Positions 41,926-50,181 of a stretch of 64,000 bases of DNA are shown here, piece by piece. The position numbers and the translations under genes were made by a program. The DNA comes from an uncultured Burkholderiales bacterium (GTDB lineage Bacteria; Pseudomonadota; Gammaproteobacteria; Burkholderiales; Burkholderiaceae_C), in the NCBI GenBank assembly GCA_937871935.1, contig CALMQI010000097.1, positions 1-64,000 of the forward strand, in the 5' to 3' direction. The notes under the pieces were generated by a model. It was not told the origin of the DNA and ran no database searches. It saw nothing but the letters and a program-made list of their open reading frames with translations. Positions within the stretch are counted from its first letter, which is position 1. Each line of letters opens with the position of its first letter.

Positions 41926-41953
41926 GGTTGCCTGGGTGGGCCAATCGGTTCAA
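41926..41953 (-). promoter_or_regulatory. Shared motif TTGAAC-N16-GCAACC upstream of the exporter operon
   Basis: On the minus strand TTGAAC occupies 41953-41948 and GCAACC 41931-41926, separated by 16 nt. The extended boxes TTGAACCG and GCAACCCA are shared with the kinase copy, and GCAACCCAAG parallels GCAACTCAAG of the peptide copies. No coding gene overlaps it: it sits in the 217-bp gap between the outer-membrane-factor start and the next upstream gene. Confidence 0.6.
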
Positions 41954-42032
41954 GGAACCGTCAGCCGGGTGCCTAAGCTGGATGTGCGACCAGGGTCAGC
42001 GCCGGGAAGCAGGCGCCAGGCCGCCGCCGGCG

Positions 42033-42638
42033 TCAGCCTTTGCAGCGGGCGTTGTAGTTGGCCTCGAAGCGCTGCAGGTCGCCCTGCTCGCCCTCGGTCA
42101 TCGACCCCATGCGCTGACGCTTGCCGTGCAGGATGCGCAGCATCTCGTGGCATTGCTCGCGTTCGCGCTGCGTCAGGGCCTTCGCGCTCGCTCGCGCCTC
42201 GCGCTCCTTACGCTGCCCTTCGCGCTCGGCCGTTTGCGCATTCGCCAACTGCTGGCGAGCGTAGCGATCGTCCTCTCCGCACTTGTTCTGATACTCGAGC
42301 TGGAGATCACGCTGGACGGCATGGCCAACACCGCGCGTCGACGCGGTGCGCAGGGCATCATTGAGCTGGGCGCACTCCGGGCTCAGGTAGCCCAGGTGGT
42401 CTGGTGCACGGACCACCGAGCCCGTGTAGCCACCCTGGCGGCCGGGCACGTAGTCGCGCTGTGTCGGTCCGAACGCGCTCAGCTTCGTGCCGGCTCCCCC
42501 GCTGCAAGGTCTGTCGGAAAGTACCTGGCGACCATTGACGATGCAGCGATAGCTCGACTGCGCGTGGGCCGGCGACGCGGGCCACGCCGCGAGAACCAAA
42601 CAACAAGCCAGGAAGGTCGATGCAGATCGGATGTTCAT
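42033..42638 (-). CDS. DUF4124-like periplasmic protein
   Basis: The 201-residue protein has a signal peptide (MNIRSASTFLACCLVLAAWP, cleaved after AHA) and then SSYRCIVNGRQVLSDRPC, a short Cys-containing beta motif of the DUF4124 type common in Burkholderiales envelope proteins. The rest is a Lys/Arg/Glu-rich helical segment (REGQRKEREARASAKALTQR) and a short tail with EQCHEMLRILHGKRQRMG. Function is unknown. It lies upstream of the exporter operon on the same strand but behind a separate promoter-like motif, so co-regulation is not implied. Confidence 0.7.
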   Translation of the reverse strand: MNIRSASTFLACCLVLAAWPASPAHAQSSYRCIVNGRQVLSDRPCSGGAGTKLSAFGPTQRDYVPGRQGGYTGSVVRAPDHLGYLSPECAQLNDALRTASTRGVGHAVQRDLQLEYQNKCGEDDRYARQQLANAQTAEREGQRKEREARASAKALTQREREQCHEMLRILHGKRQRMGSMTEGEQGDLQRFEANYNARCKG

Positions 42639-42806
42639 GTCGACGATGCGGTGCAAGGATGGGGTTCGAATCGGACTATCCGCCAGATCGAGCGGACACC
42701 GTCCGCCGCGAACACCGACCGGCGTGGAGGACTCCGCAGCCGGCACGGCCTTGATGCGACTGGACTCGCGACGAGTGGAGAGGCGTCGAATAATGCGCCC
42801 AATCCC

Positions 42807-43307
42807 ATGCCAAACCTGCGCTTGCCGGCTCGCGCCGCCGGATTCACGCTGATCGAGATCGTCGTCGTGCTGGCCGTCGTCGCCATCCTGGCCACGCTGG
42901 CTCTGCCGAGCTTCCAGGGGCCGTACGTGCGGCAACAGGTGGTGGACTCGGCCGCGCTGATCAACGTGGCCAAGACCGCCGTGAGCGGCCGGTGGTCGGC
43001 GAGCGGCACGCTGCCGGCCGACAACGACGAAGCCGCATTGCCGCCGGCCGACAAGCTGGTCGGCAGCTATGTCACCTCGGTCACGGTCGAGGCCGGCGCG
43101 TTGCACGTGGTGTTCGGCAACCAGGTCAACGGCGTCATCAAGGGCAAGACGCTGAGCTTTCGCCCGGCCGTGGTGGACAGTGCGCCGGTGGTGCCGATCG
43201 CCTGGGTCTGCGGGCACGCCGCCACGCCGGAGAAGATGAGCGTCAAGGGCGCCAACCGCACCGACATCGAGGCCAAGTACCTGCCGCTGAACTGTCGCGG
43301 CAGCTGA
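42807..43307 (+). CDS. Type IV prepilin-like protein
   Basis: The 166-residue protein has a class III signal: a short basic leader ending at Gly12, then FTLIEIVVVLAVVAILATLA with Glu at +5 of the mature protein, as PilD-processed pilins and pseudopilins require. The C-terminal domain ends with VCG and NC, suggesting the disulfide loop seen in major-pilin-like proteins. No other pilus or type II secretion gene is adjacent, so it is an orphan minor pilin or pilin. The start at 42807 gives the best-length leader but lacks a strong ribosome site. It lies divergently from the DUF4124-like gene. Confidence 0.8.
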   Translation: MPNLRLPARAAGFTLIEIVVVLAVVAILATLALPSFQGPYVRQQVVDSAALINVAKTAVSGRWSASGTLPADNDEAALPPADKLVGSYVTSVTVEAGALHVVFGNQVNGVIKGKTLSFRPAVVDSAPVVPIAWVCGHAATPEKMSVKGANRTDIEAKYLPLNCRGS

Positions 43308-43322
43308 TCGCGCCCGGACCTC

Positions 43323-45797
43323 TCAGCCGCGCTGGCCGGCGCGACGCTGCAAGACCGGTTCGTCCCAGGCCGTGCCGGCAACAGGTTCACCCCACAGGTC
43401 GATCGTCACCGGCGTGCCGCGATGCGCACGCTGGGCCGCGGCACCGCGCACGTAAGCCAGCGCAACGCAGGCGCCGGCGTGCGGGCTCCAGCCGGCGGAG
43501 CCGAGCTCACCCACGCCTTCGCCGTTGATGGCCATCGACTCGCCGCCCCAGATCCACACCGCCGGGTCGTCGAGCACGATCGACACCAGCTTCTTGCGCA
43601 GCGGCTGGCCTTGCGCCTTGAGCAGTGCCTCGCGGCCGACGAAGGCAGCGGGTTTGTCGAGCTTCACGGCGAACGCCAGGCCCGCCTCCCACGGCGTCTC
43701 GTCGGGGCCGAGTTCGGCGCCCCAGGCGCGCCGGCCGGCCTCGATGCGCAGCGCGTCGATCGCGTAGTAGCCGGCGTCGACCGGGCCGCACGGCCGGCCA
43801 GCCGGATCTGTCAGATCGACGCCGGCTTCGTGCAGCGCCAGGTAGACGTGGCGCGCCATCTCGATCGGCACGTAGAGCTCGTAACCCGGCCCGCCCACGT
43901 AGCTGATGCGCGCGGCGCGCACGCGGGCCAGGCCGAGATCGATCTCGCGCGTCCAGCTGAACTTCAGGCCCTGCGGCGTCAGGTCGTCGGGCGACAGGCG
44001 GCGCATCAGCTCGGGCGCGCGCGGACCCATCACCGAGATCACCGAGCTCATCGCGCTGACGTCGGTGACCACCACGTGCTCGTGCGGCTCGACGTGGCGC
44101 AGGGTCCAGTCGCGGTCGCGCTGCGGCTGTGCCGAGCCGGTGATGATCTGGAAGCGCTCGTCGGCCAGGCGCATCACGGTCAGGTCGCTCTCGAAACCGC
44201 CGCGTGCATTGAGCATCGCGGTGTAGACCATCTTGCCCACCGGCACGTCGATCTCGTTGGCGCACAGCCGCTGCAGCAACGGCAAGGCGTCGCGGCCCTG
44301 CACCAGCAGCTTGCCGAACGAGGTCTGGTCGTAGATCGCGACGCCTTCGCGCGTGGCGCGTTGTTCGGCCTGCACCCACGGCAGCCAGCCCGGCGTGTCC
44401 AGGCCGTATGAAGGCCGCGCTTGCCCCGCCGGCTTGAAGTAGTTCGCCCGCTCCCAGCCGTTCTTGCTGCCCCACTCGGCGCCCTTGGCCGCCAGCAGGT
44501 CGTACAGCGGCGAGGTGCGCAGCGGGCGCACCGACTGAAGCTCCTGCCGCGGCCAGCGCATCGCGTAGTGCAGGCCCAGCGTCTCGGCCGTGCGCTCGGC
44601 GAGTTGGCGGCGGTTGGCGGTAAACGGGCCGAAGCGCCGCAGGTCCACGTCCCACAGGTCGCTGGGTGCCTCGCCGTCGGCGATCCACTGCGCGATCAGC
44701 CGCCCGGCGCCGCCGGAGTTGGCGATGCCGGCCGAGTTGAAGCCGGCGCAGACGAAGTACTGGCGCAACCCCGGCGCCTCGCCGATCATGAAGTTACCGT
44801 CGGGCGTGAAGCTCTCCGGCCCGTTGAGCAGCATCTTGATCTCGGCGGTCTCCAGGCACGGCGTGCGGTGGATCGCGTTGATCATCAGCGGCTCGAACTG
44901 CTGCCAGTCCTCGTCGAGCAGCTGGAACTGGAAGGTGCTGGGGATCGGGTCGACCCGCCACGGCTTGGCCACCGGCTCGAAGCCGCCCATCACCAGGCCG
45001 CCCACTTCCTCCTTGTAGTAGATGAAGCCGTCGGGGTCGCGCACCACCGGCGTCATCGGGTGCACGCCGGGGATCTTGCCGGTCACGATGTAGAAGTGTT
45101 CGGCCGAATACAGCGGCACGTTCACGCCGGCCGAGCCCGAGATGGCGCCGAACTGCCGCGCCCACTGGCCCGCGCAGTTGACGATCACCTCGCAGCGCAC
45201 GTCGCCCTCCTTCGTGCGCACGCCGGCCACCCGTTCGCCCGGGCCGGCACGCTCGGTGAGCACGCCGGTGACCTCGACGCCCTCGATGACCTTCACGCCG
45301 CGATTGCGCGCGCCCTTGGCCAGGCTCATGCACAGGTCGGCCGGGTTGGCCTTGCCGTCGCCGGGAATCCATTGCGCGCCCTGCAGGTCGTCGGTGCGCA
45401 TCACTTCGAACTTGTCGCCCGCCTCTTGCGGCGAGATGAGATGCACCTCGACGCCGAAGCCACGCGCCAGCGCGGCCTGCTTCTTCAGCAGCTGCCAGCG
45501 CTCGGGCGTGCGCGCGACGTTGACGCTGCCGCATTGTTTCCAGCCGGTGGCCAGGCCCGTCTCGGCTTCGAGCGAAGAATAAAGCTCGATGCCGTAGCGG
45601 CTCATCGCCGTCATGTTGCGGTTGGGCCGCATCTGGCCGACCAGCCCGGCCGCGTGCCAGGTCGTGCCGCTGGTGAGCTTGCCCTGCTCGAGCAGCAGCA
45701 CGTCGGTGATGCCTAAGCGGGCCAGGTGGTAGGCCGTGGAGCAGCCGGCGATGCCGCCGCCGACGATGACGACGCGGGCCTGGGTGGGTAGCGACAT
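43323..45797 (-). CDS. FAD-dependent oxidoreductase / GcvT-domain dehydrogenase (dimethylglycine/sarcosine dehydrogenase-like)
   Basis: The 824-residue protein fuses a DAO-type FAD domain (about 8-370, opening VVIVGGGIAGCSTAYHLARL and with the motif SGTTWHAAGLVGQ, whose His usually anchors flavin covalently), an FAO_M linker (about 375-430), a GcvT folate domain (about 435-710, with YDQTSFGKLLVQG and SYVGGPGYELYVP) and a GcvT C-terminal barrel (about 720-815). Such enzymes demethylate dimethylglycine, sarcosine or related N-methyl compounds and pass the one-carbon unit to tetrahydrofolate. The NTF2-like gene 11 bp upstream is probably in the same operon. The exact substrate is not deducible. 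Confidence 0.85.
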   Translation of the reverse strand: MSLPTQARVVIVGGGIAGCSTAYHLARLGITDVLLLEQGKLTSGTTWHAAGLVGQMRPNRNMTAMSRYGIELYSSLEAETGLATGWKQCGSVNVARTPERWQLLKKQAALARGFGVEVHLISPQEAGDKFEVMRTDDLQGAQWIPGDGKANPADLCMSLAKGARNRGVKVIEGVEVTGVLTERAGPGERVAGVRTKEGDVRCEVIVNCAGQWARQFGAISGSAGVNVPLYSAEHFYIVTGKIPGVHPMTPVVRDPDGFIYYKEEVGGLVMGGFEPVAKPWRVDPIPSTFQFQLLDEDWQQFEPLMINAIHRTPCLETAEIKMLLNGPESFTPDGNFMIGEAPGLRQYFVCAGFNSAGIANSGGAGRLIAQWIADGEAPSDLWDVDLRRFGPFTANRRQLAERTAETLGLHYAMRWPRQELQSVRPLRTSPLYDLLAAKGAEWGSKNGWERANYFKPAGQARPSYGLDTPGWLPWVQAEQRATREGVAIYDQTSFGKLLVQGRDALPLLQRLCANEIDVPVGKMVYTAMLNARGGFESDLTVMRLADERFQIITGSAQPQRDRDWTLRHVEPHEHVVVTDVSAMSSVISVMGPRAPELMRRLSPDDLTPQGLKFSWTREIDLGLARVRAARISYVGGPGYELYVPIEMARHVYLALHEAGVDLTDPAGRPCGPVDAGYYAIDALRIEAGRRAWGAELGPDETPWEAGLAFAVKLDKPAAFVGREALLKAQGQPLRKKLVSIVLDDPAVWIWGGESMAINGEGVGELGSAGWSPHAGACVALAYVRGAAAQRAHRGTPVTIDLWGEPVAGTAWDEPVLQRRAGQRG

Positions 45798-45808
45798 CGC
45801 GGCCCGCT

Positions 45809-46438
45809 CTAGCGGTGCAGCTCGCCGCCGGCGAGCCACGCCGCGCCGCGCCGATAGAGCTCTTCGACCACGGGACCCTTCAACATCGGCATGTCCAGCT
45901 TGACCTTGTAGCCGATGCGCGTCTGGATGTAGGCCAGGTGCCGGTAGCCCTCGGGGAAGGTGGCGAGCAGCTCGGCGTCGAGCTTCAAGGTGGCCGACGG
46001 GTCGAGCGGGTCGATGCGGTCCTTCTCGTAGATGGGCTGGCGGTGCAGCAGCTTCCACTGCCCGTGGTGGCGCACGACGAAGTCGTAGAAGCGGCCGGTG
46101 CACACCACGTCGCACGGCACACCGTCGACCGGGCCACGCTGCGAGATCGTCATCTTGGTCTGCGCGACCGCGCGGTCGCCGACGAGCTCGATCGCCGAGC
46201 CGCCCAGGAAGTGCAGGATGTTGACGCCGCGCGCCCAGCCTTCCTGCGTGACGCGGATGAAGTCCTCGAACGGGCCCTGGAACCAGGTGGCCATCATCAC
46301 GCCCTCGGGATGCCACAGGCTGCGAAAGCGCGCCCAGTCGCCGGCGTCGCGCCACACCGCCCAACGCTCGACCAGGCGGCGGATGCGCTGCTCGTCGCGC
46401 AGCAGCGTCTCGTCAGCAGCAGCGGATGCGTCGCTCAT
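45809..46438 (-). CDS. NTF2-like (SnoaL) superfamily protein
   Basis: The 209-residue protein begins with EQRIRRLVERWAVWRDAGDW and FRSLWHPEGVMMATWFQGPF, then VAQTKMTISQRGPVDGVPCD and VVRHHGQWKLLHRQPIYEKD. This is the alpha-plus-beta cone pattern of nuclear-transport-factor-2-like proteins, often ring-hydroxylating-dioxygenase beta-like or ketosteroid-isomerase-like. No oxygenase alpha subunit is nearby. The gene ends 11 bp before the GcvT-type dehydrogenase start, so it probably works on the same substrate pathway. Catalytic residues cannot be assigned. Confidence 0.7.
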   Translation of the reverse strand: MSDASAAADETLLRDEQRIRRLVERWAVWRDAGDWARFRSLWHPEGVMMATWFQGPFEDFIRVTQEGWARGVNILHFLGGSAIELVGDRAVAQTKMTISQRGPVDGVPCDVVCTGRFYDFVVRHHGQWKLLHRQPIYEKDRIDPLDPSATLKLDAELLATFPEGYRHLAYIQTRIGYKVKLDMPMLKGPVVEELYRRGAAWLAGGELHR

Positions 46439-46671
46439 CGGGGCTCCCTCCCATCGTCGATCGTCCGATCGTCGGCTGTCGGCCAGCGTGCATGGTATCG
46501 ACAGCCGACGCGCAGGCCCATTGGCGCAAGCCCGTGCAGGACCCGCATTGTCGTCGTGGGCACTGTCTCGCGACCGCGACCGCGGCGCTACAGTGGCCGC
46601 GATGGGCGCGCACGCTCGCCCACGACGATGTGGCATTCGCACACGCGGCAGCGGGCCACGAGGAGTACGTC

Positions 46672-46923
46672 ATGCCCTTTCGCGAACGAGCGCCGATCGA
46701 TCCGATCGCGCTGGCCTATCCCGGGTTCTATCGGGTGCGCCCCGGCACGCTGGTCGAAGTGGGCGACCAGGTCGTCGACGACGCAGGTCGCACCCGGCAT
46801 TGCACGCTCGATCAGGTGGGCCGACTGGTCTCCGCCGAGCAGGTGGTGCTGCGCGCCGATCGCCGGCGGCCCGGCGACGAAGTCGCGCCGCCGCCGCGGC
46901 CACGTGGCGTGCCCGGTCCCTAG
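46672..46923 (+). CDS. Small hypothetical protein
   Basis: The 83-residue frame starts MPFRERAPIDPIALAYPGFY, is preceded by GAGGAG 7-12 nt before the ATG, and has normal codon usage for the window. It reads as a compact domain (YRVRPGTLVEVGDQVVDDAG) with a Pro/Arg-rich tail. I do not recognise it. It is upstream of and on the same strand as the cupin gene (36-bp gap) and may be co-transcribed with it. The ribosome site is the main support; it could still be spurious. Confidence 0.5.
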   Translation: MPFRERAPIDPIALAYPGFYRVRPGTLVEVGDQVVDDAGRTRHCTLDQVGRLVSAEQVVLRADRRRPGDEVAPPPRPRGVPGP

Positions 46924-46959
46924 AATGCGGCGACCGCACGCATCGCGATCGAAAACGCC

Positions 46960-47370
46960 ATGTCGCCGCAGGAGCAGCCTTCCGTCGTCCAACCCACGGT
47001 CCGCGCCATCCGGCCCTCGCGCGAGGTGCAGACGCTGCAGCGCCTGCCCTACTTCGTCGGCGTGTCGGGCGAGACGGTGGGTGCACGCGGGATGTCGATG
47101 CACCTGGTGGTCATTCCGCCCGGTGCGCGGTCCGACCCGCACGCGCACCGCGGCTACGAGACCTCGATCTATGTGCTGCAGGGCCGTGTCGAAACGCGGT
47201 ATGGCGAGGGCCTGGCGCAGTCGGTGGTGTCCGAGACGGGTGACTTCCTGTTCATCCCCGCCGGCGTGGCGCACGAGGCGATCAACCTGAGCGCCACCGA
47301 GCCGGCGCGCGCGATCGTCGCGCGCAACGACCCGGCGGAGCAGGACAACGTGGTGCCGTACCGGCCCTGA
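46960..47370 (+). CDS. Cupin-domain protein
   Basis: The 136-residue single-domain cupin shows both metal motifs: the first, DPHAHRGYETSIYVLQGRVE, with two His and a Glu, and the second, GDFLFIPAGVAHEAINLS. The fold and length fit small dioxygenase-, isomerase- or sensor-type cupins. It lies convergent to the PhnY-like dehydrogenase gene, whose stop is 23 bp away. The substrate is unknown. Confidence 0.8.
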   Translation: MSPQEQPSVVQPTVRAIRPSREVQTLQRLPYFVGVSGETVGARGMSMHLVVIPPGARSDPHAHRGYETSIYVLQGRVETRYGEGLAQSVVSETGDFLFIPAGVAHEAINLSATEPARAIVARNDPAEQDNVVPYRP

Positions 47371-47392
47371 CGGCGGGCGCCACAAGCACGGG

Positions 47393-48841
47393 CTACCAGG
47401 GCAGCGAATAGGTCTTCACGTTGGTGAAGGCCTTGCAGCACTCCTGCACGCCCTCTTTCACGCCGGTGCCGGAGTCCTTGATGCCACCGAACGGCGTCAC
47501 CTCGAGCCGGTATCCCGGCACTTCCCAGACGTTGACCGAGCCGACGTGGAGCTGCTTCACGAAGCGCATGATGTCGTCGAGCCGGTTGGTGCACACGCCC
47601 GAGCTCAGGCCGTAGGCGGTGGAGTTGACCTGCGCGATCGCGTCGTCCACGTCCTTGAACGTGATCACCGGCGACACCGGGCCGAAGGTCTCCTGCTTCA
47701 CCACCTCCATCTCGCCGCGCACGCGGTCGATCAGCGTCGGCGAGTACGACGCACCCTCGCGCTGGTTGCCGTGCAGCAGCCGCGCGCCCTGCGCCACCGC
47801 GTCGTTGACGCGGCGCTCGAACAGCTTGGCGGCCTGCACGTCGATCACCGTGCCCATGTCCACCTTCGGGTCCAGCGGGTCGCCGTAGGTCCAGGATCGT
47901 GTCTTGGCCAGCAGCGCCTCGGTGAAGTCAGCCGCGACTCTCTCGTGCGCGAAGATGCGCTTCACAGCCGTGCAGCGCTGGCCGGAGTTCTTGTACGAGC
48001 CGTTGGCGGCCAGGTCGGCGGCCTTCGCCACGTCGGCGTCGTCCATCACCACGATCGGATCGTTGCCGCCGAGTTCGAGCACCTGCCGCTTGTAGACCGC
48101 CTTGCCGGCGATGTACTTGCCGACGGCCACGCCACCGGTGAAGGTGACGACGTCGACCATCGGATTGGTCAGCATCTCGTCGGCGATCTCCTTGGGGTCG
48201 CCGGTGATCACGCTCAACATCTCGGGCGGCAGACCCGCCTCGTACAGCACGTCGGCCAGCGCGATCGCGGCCAGCGGCGTCTTCTCGGTGGGTTTGAGCA
48301 CCATGCGGTTGTTGGTGGCGATCGACGGCGCCACCTTGTGGATCACCTGGTTCAGCGGGTGGTTGAACGGCGTGATGGCACTGATGACGCCCATCATTGG
48401 CTCACGCATGGTGTGCACGCGGCGCTGCTTGCCGTGGTGCGTGAGATCACACGCGAAGGTCTGCCCGTCGTCGACCAGCGCCTGCTGCGCCGAGAACAGC
48501 AACACGTCGCTGGCGCGCCCCACCTCGTACAGTGTGTCCTTGATGCACAGGCCCGACTCGAGCGTGATCAGCCGTGCCAGTTCGTCGCGGCGCGACGCGA
48601 TGATGTCGCCGGCCTTCATCAGGATCCTGTAGCGCTCGTGGCGCGTGAGCTTGGGCTTGTACTGGTGCGCGATCTTGAACGCGCGCCGGACGTCCTCGAC
48701 CGAGGCCTTGGGCACGGTGGCCACCACCTCGCCGGTGTAGGGGTAGCGGATCTCGATCACGCGGTCGGTGTGGACCTTCTCGCCGGCGATGCGCATGGCC
48801 TCGCGCTGGGGGGCGTCGACGACGGGGACTCGGGCGTTCAT
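47393..48841 (-). CDS. phnY: Aldehyde dehydrogenase, phosphonoacetaldehyde dehydrogenase (PhnY)-like
   Basis: The 482-residue NAD(P)-dependent dehydrogenase has the active-site Cys in SGQRCTAVKR (about 290), the general-base Glu in VLELGGNDPIVV, the nucleotide loop VTFTGGVAVGKYIAG, and ITPFNHPLNQVIHKVAPSIA. The phosphonoacetaldehyde dehydrogenase call rests on overall similarity in KRRVHTMREPMMGVISAITP and VTPFGGIKDSGTG, and on the phosphonate-type permease directly upstream. That enzyme oxidises phosphonoacetaldehyde to phosphonoacetate. Neither PhnW nor PhnA is present in the window, so the pathway is incomplete here. I start at MNARVP (48841); MPMNA at 48847 is possible. Confidence 0.75.
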   Translation of the reverse strand: MNARVPVVDAPQREAMRIAGEKVHTDRVIEIRYPYTGEVVATVPKASVEDVRRAFKIAHQYKPKLTRHERYRILMKAGDIIASRRDELARLITLESGLCIKDTLYEVGRASDVLLFSAQQALVDDGQTFACDLTHHGKQRRVHTMREPMMGVISAITPFNHPLNQVIHKVAPSIATNNRMVLKPTEKTPLAAIALADVLYEAGLPPEMLSVITGDPKEIADEMLTNPMVDVVTFTGGVAVGKYIAGKAVYKRQVLELGGNDPIVVMDDADVAKAADLAANGSYKNSGQRCTAVKRIFAHERVAADFTEALLAKTRSWTYGDPLDPKVDMGTVIDVQAAKLFERRVNDAVAQGARLLHGNQREGASYSPTLIDRVRGEMEVVKQETFGPVSPVITFKDVDDAIAQVNSTAYGLSSGVCTNRLDDIMRFVKQLHVGSVNVWEVPGYRLEVTPFGGIKDSGTGVKEGVQECCKAFTNVKTYSLPW

Positions 48842-48878
48842 AGGCAACCTCGATGGAATGGAGACAACTGCGAGCAGA

Positions 48879-49706
48879 CTAGGCGACCGCCTTGGCGATT
48901 CTGGACCTGGCCCAAGCCGACAACAACTCGGCGACGATGACGATGACCACGATGGTCAGGATGATCGCGCTGACCTGGCGCGACTCGACCTTCTGCACGC
49001 TCTCGCGCAGGTAGTGGCCCATGCCGCCGGCGCCGAAGAAGCCGACCACGGTGGAAGCGCGGAACACAACGTCCCAGGTGTAGATGGCAATGCCGGCCCA
49101 GGCCACGCGCACCTGCGGCAGCACGGCGAAGACAAAGGTCTGCAGGTGCCCGGCCCCAGTGGCGCGGATGGCCTCGACCGGCCCCTTGCGGATGGACTCG
49201 ATGGCCTCGGACATCAGCTTGCCGCCGAAGCCGATGCAGAACAGCGTCATCGCCAGCGTGCCGGGCAGCATGCCGAAGCCGACGATGGCCACCAGCACGA
49301 TGGTCCAGATCATCTCGTGCACTGAGCGGCAGGCCATCACGAACAGCCGGCACACGGGGTAGAGGAAGCGCCGGCTCGGTGTCATGTTGAACGAAGCAAA
49401 CCAAGCGAGCGGAATCGCCAGCAGCAGCCCGACCACCGTGGCCACGTACGACATCTGGAAGGTGTCGACTATGGCGTCGACGAAGTCGGGCTTCAGCACA
49501 TGCGCCACATCGGGCGGCCAATAGCGGTTGGCCAGCACGCTGGCGATGCGCTCGAACAGGCCAGGCAGCCGATCGACGTCGATGCGCAGCACCTCGAGCG
49601 ACCAGCTGACGAACCATATCGCCGCCAGCAGCGCGCCCCACTTGTACAGGCTTTGCGGGAAGCGGAAGCGCTTCCATGTGGGCAAGGGAGTGGCGGCGCG
49701 GGTCAT
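48879..49706 (-). CDS. phnE: PhnE-type phosphonate ABC transporter permease, orphan
   Basis: The 275-residue inner-membrane protein has about six helices and the permease loop EAIRATGAGHLQTFVFAVLP that contacts the ATPase, plus FRASTVVGFFGAGGMGHYL, a PhnE hallmark. PhnE works with PhnC (ATPase) and PhnD (binding protein), which normally precede it, but the 475 bp upstream hold no gene and the next gene points the other way. It is therefore either a remnant of a phnCDE operon or served by components encoded elsewhere. The gene ends 37 bp before the PhnY-like gene and is probably co-transcribed with it. The start is ATG 49706 (MTRAAT); ATG 49730 is an alternative. Confidence 0.85.
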   Translation of the reverse strand: MTRAATPLPTWKRFRFPQSLYKWGALLAAIWFVSWSLEVLRIDVDRLPGLFERIASVLANRYWPPDVAHVLKPDFVDAIVDTFQMSYVATVVGLLLAIPLAWFASFNMTPSRRFLYPVCRLFVMACRSVHEMIWTIVLVAIVGFGMLPGTLAMTLFCIGFGGKLMSEAIESIRKGPVEAIRATGAGHLQTFVFAVLPQVRVAWAGIAIYTWDVVFRASTVVGFFGAGGMGHYLRESVQKVESRQVSAIILTIVVIVIVAELLSAWARSRIAKAVA

Positions 49707-49842
49707 CTGCTCAGAGGGTCGATGAGCCATTCAGGACGAGCACCCGCTGTCGGCCCGTTGCGGGCGTTCGCGAGAGGCCCTTGGACCGAGTACTGCGCAT
49801 CGCGCCAGGCGGCTTGACGATTCAACCCACTCGGTGCGGCCG

Positions 49843-50105
49843 GCAAGGCTGTGGGCGGGCATGTCCTGGCGCGAATGGCCGGCGCCGAGAAGCGCAGCCG
49901 CGCGAGGGTTGCCCGCCGCCCCAAGGCGGCGGGACGGCGAGGACTGTTCGAGTTCGAGCGCAAGCGGCGGGCGACAGCCCGACGCTGGCCGCGCGAGGAC
50001 GAGGACCGCAGCCGCCCTCGCGCGGCGAGCATCGCAGGGTATCCCGGCCCGCAGGGCCGGGACGCCGGCGGTTGAGCGCCAGGGCGTGCCCGCCCGCAGC
50101 CTTGC
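49843..50105. repeat. 263-bp inverted-repeat element between phnE and the enolase-superfamily gene
   Basis: The interval 49707-50181 holds no supported gene. Its core is bounded by imperfect inverted arms: 49843-49872 begins GCAAGGCTGTGGGCGGGCAT, and the complement of 50105-50076 begins GCAAGGCTGCGGGCGGGCAC, with three mismatches in 30 nt, and a further CGGCG is shared. Inside are two smaller hairpins, GCCCGCCGCC/GGCGGCGGG near 49909-49932 and CCCGGCCC/GGGCCGGG near 50043-50061. The element looks like a non-coding dispersed repeat or a MITE-like element. No target-site duplication is evident. Confidence 0.55.
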
Positions 50106-50181
50106 ACGCTCTGTCATACGAAGGCGCGCACGGCGGACAGCAAACGACCGCAACGAGCCGAAAGGCGTCGCGGACCGATCC

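Noticed and set aside
42033-42638. Including the DUF4124-like gene in the exporter operon
   Set aside because: It lies upstream of the shared motif at 41926-41953, with a 217-bp gap before the outer-membrane-factor gene. Separate transcription is more likely.
42655-42680. GGGGTTCGAATC resembles a tRNA T-loop
   Set aside because: The flanking bases do not form the five-pair T stem, and no D-arm, anticodon arm or acceptor stem can be built around it.
49851-50075. A 74-codon open frame inside the inverted-repeat element
   Set aside because: Arg-rich, without a ribosome site or domain pattern, and its span is explained by hairpin-forming repeat arms. It is open by GC bias.
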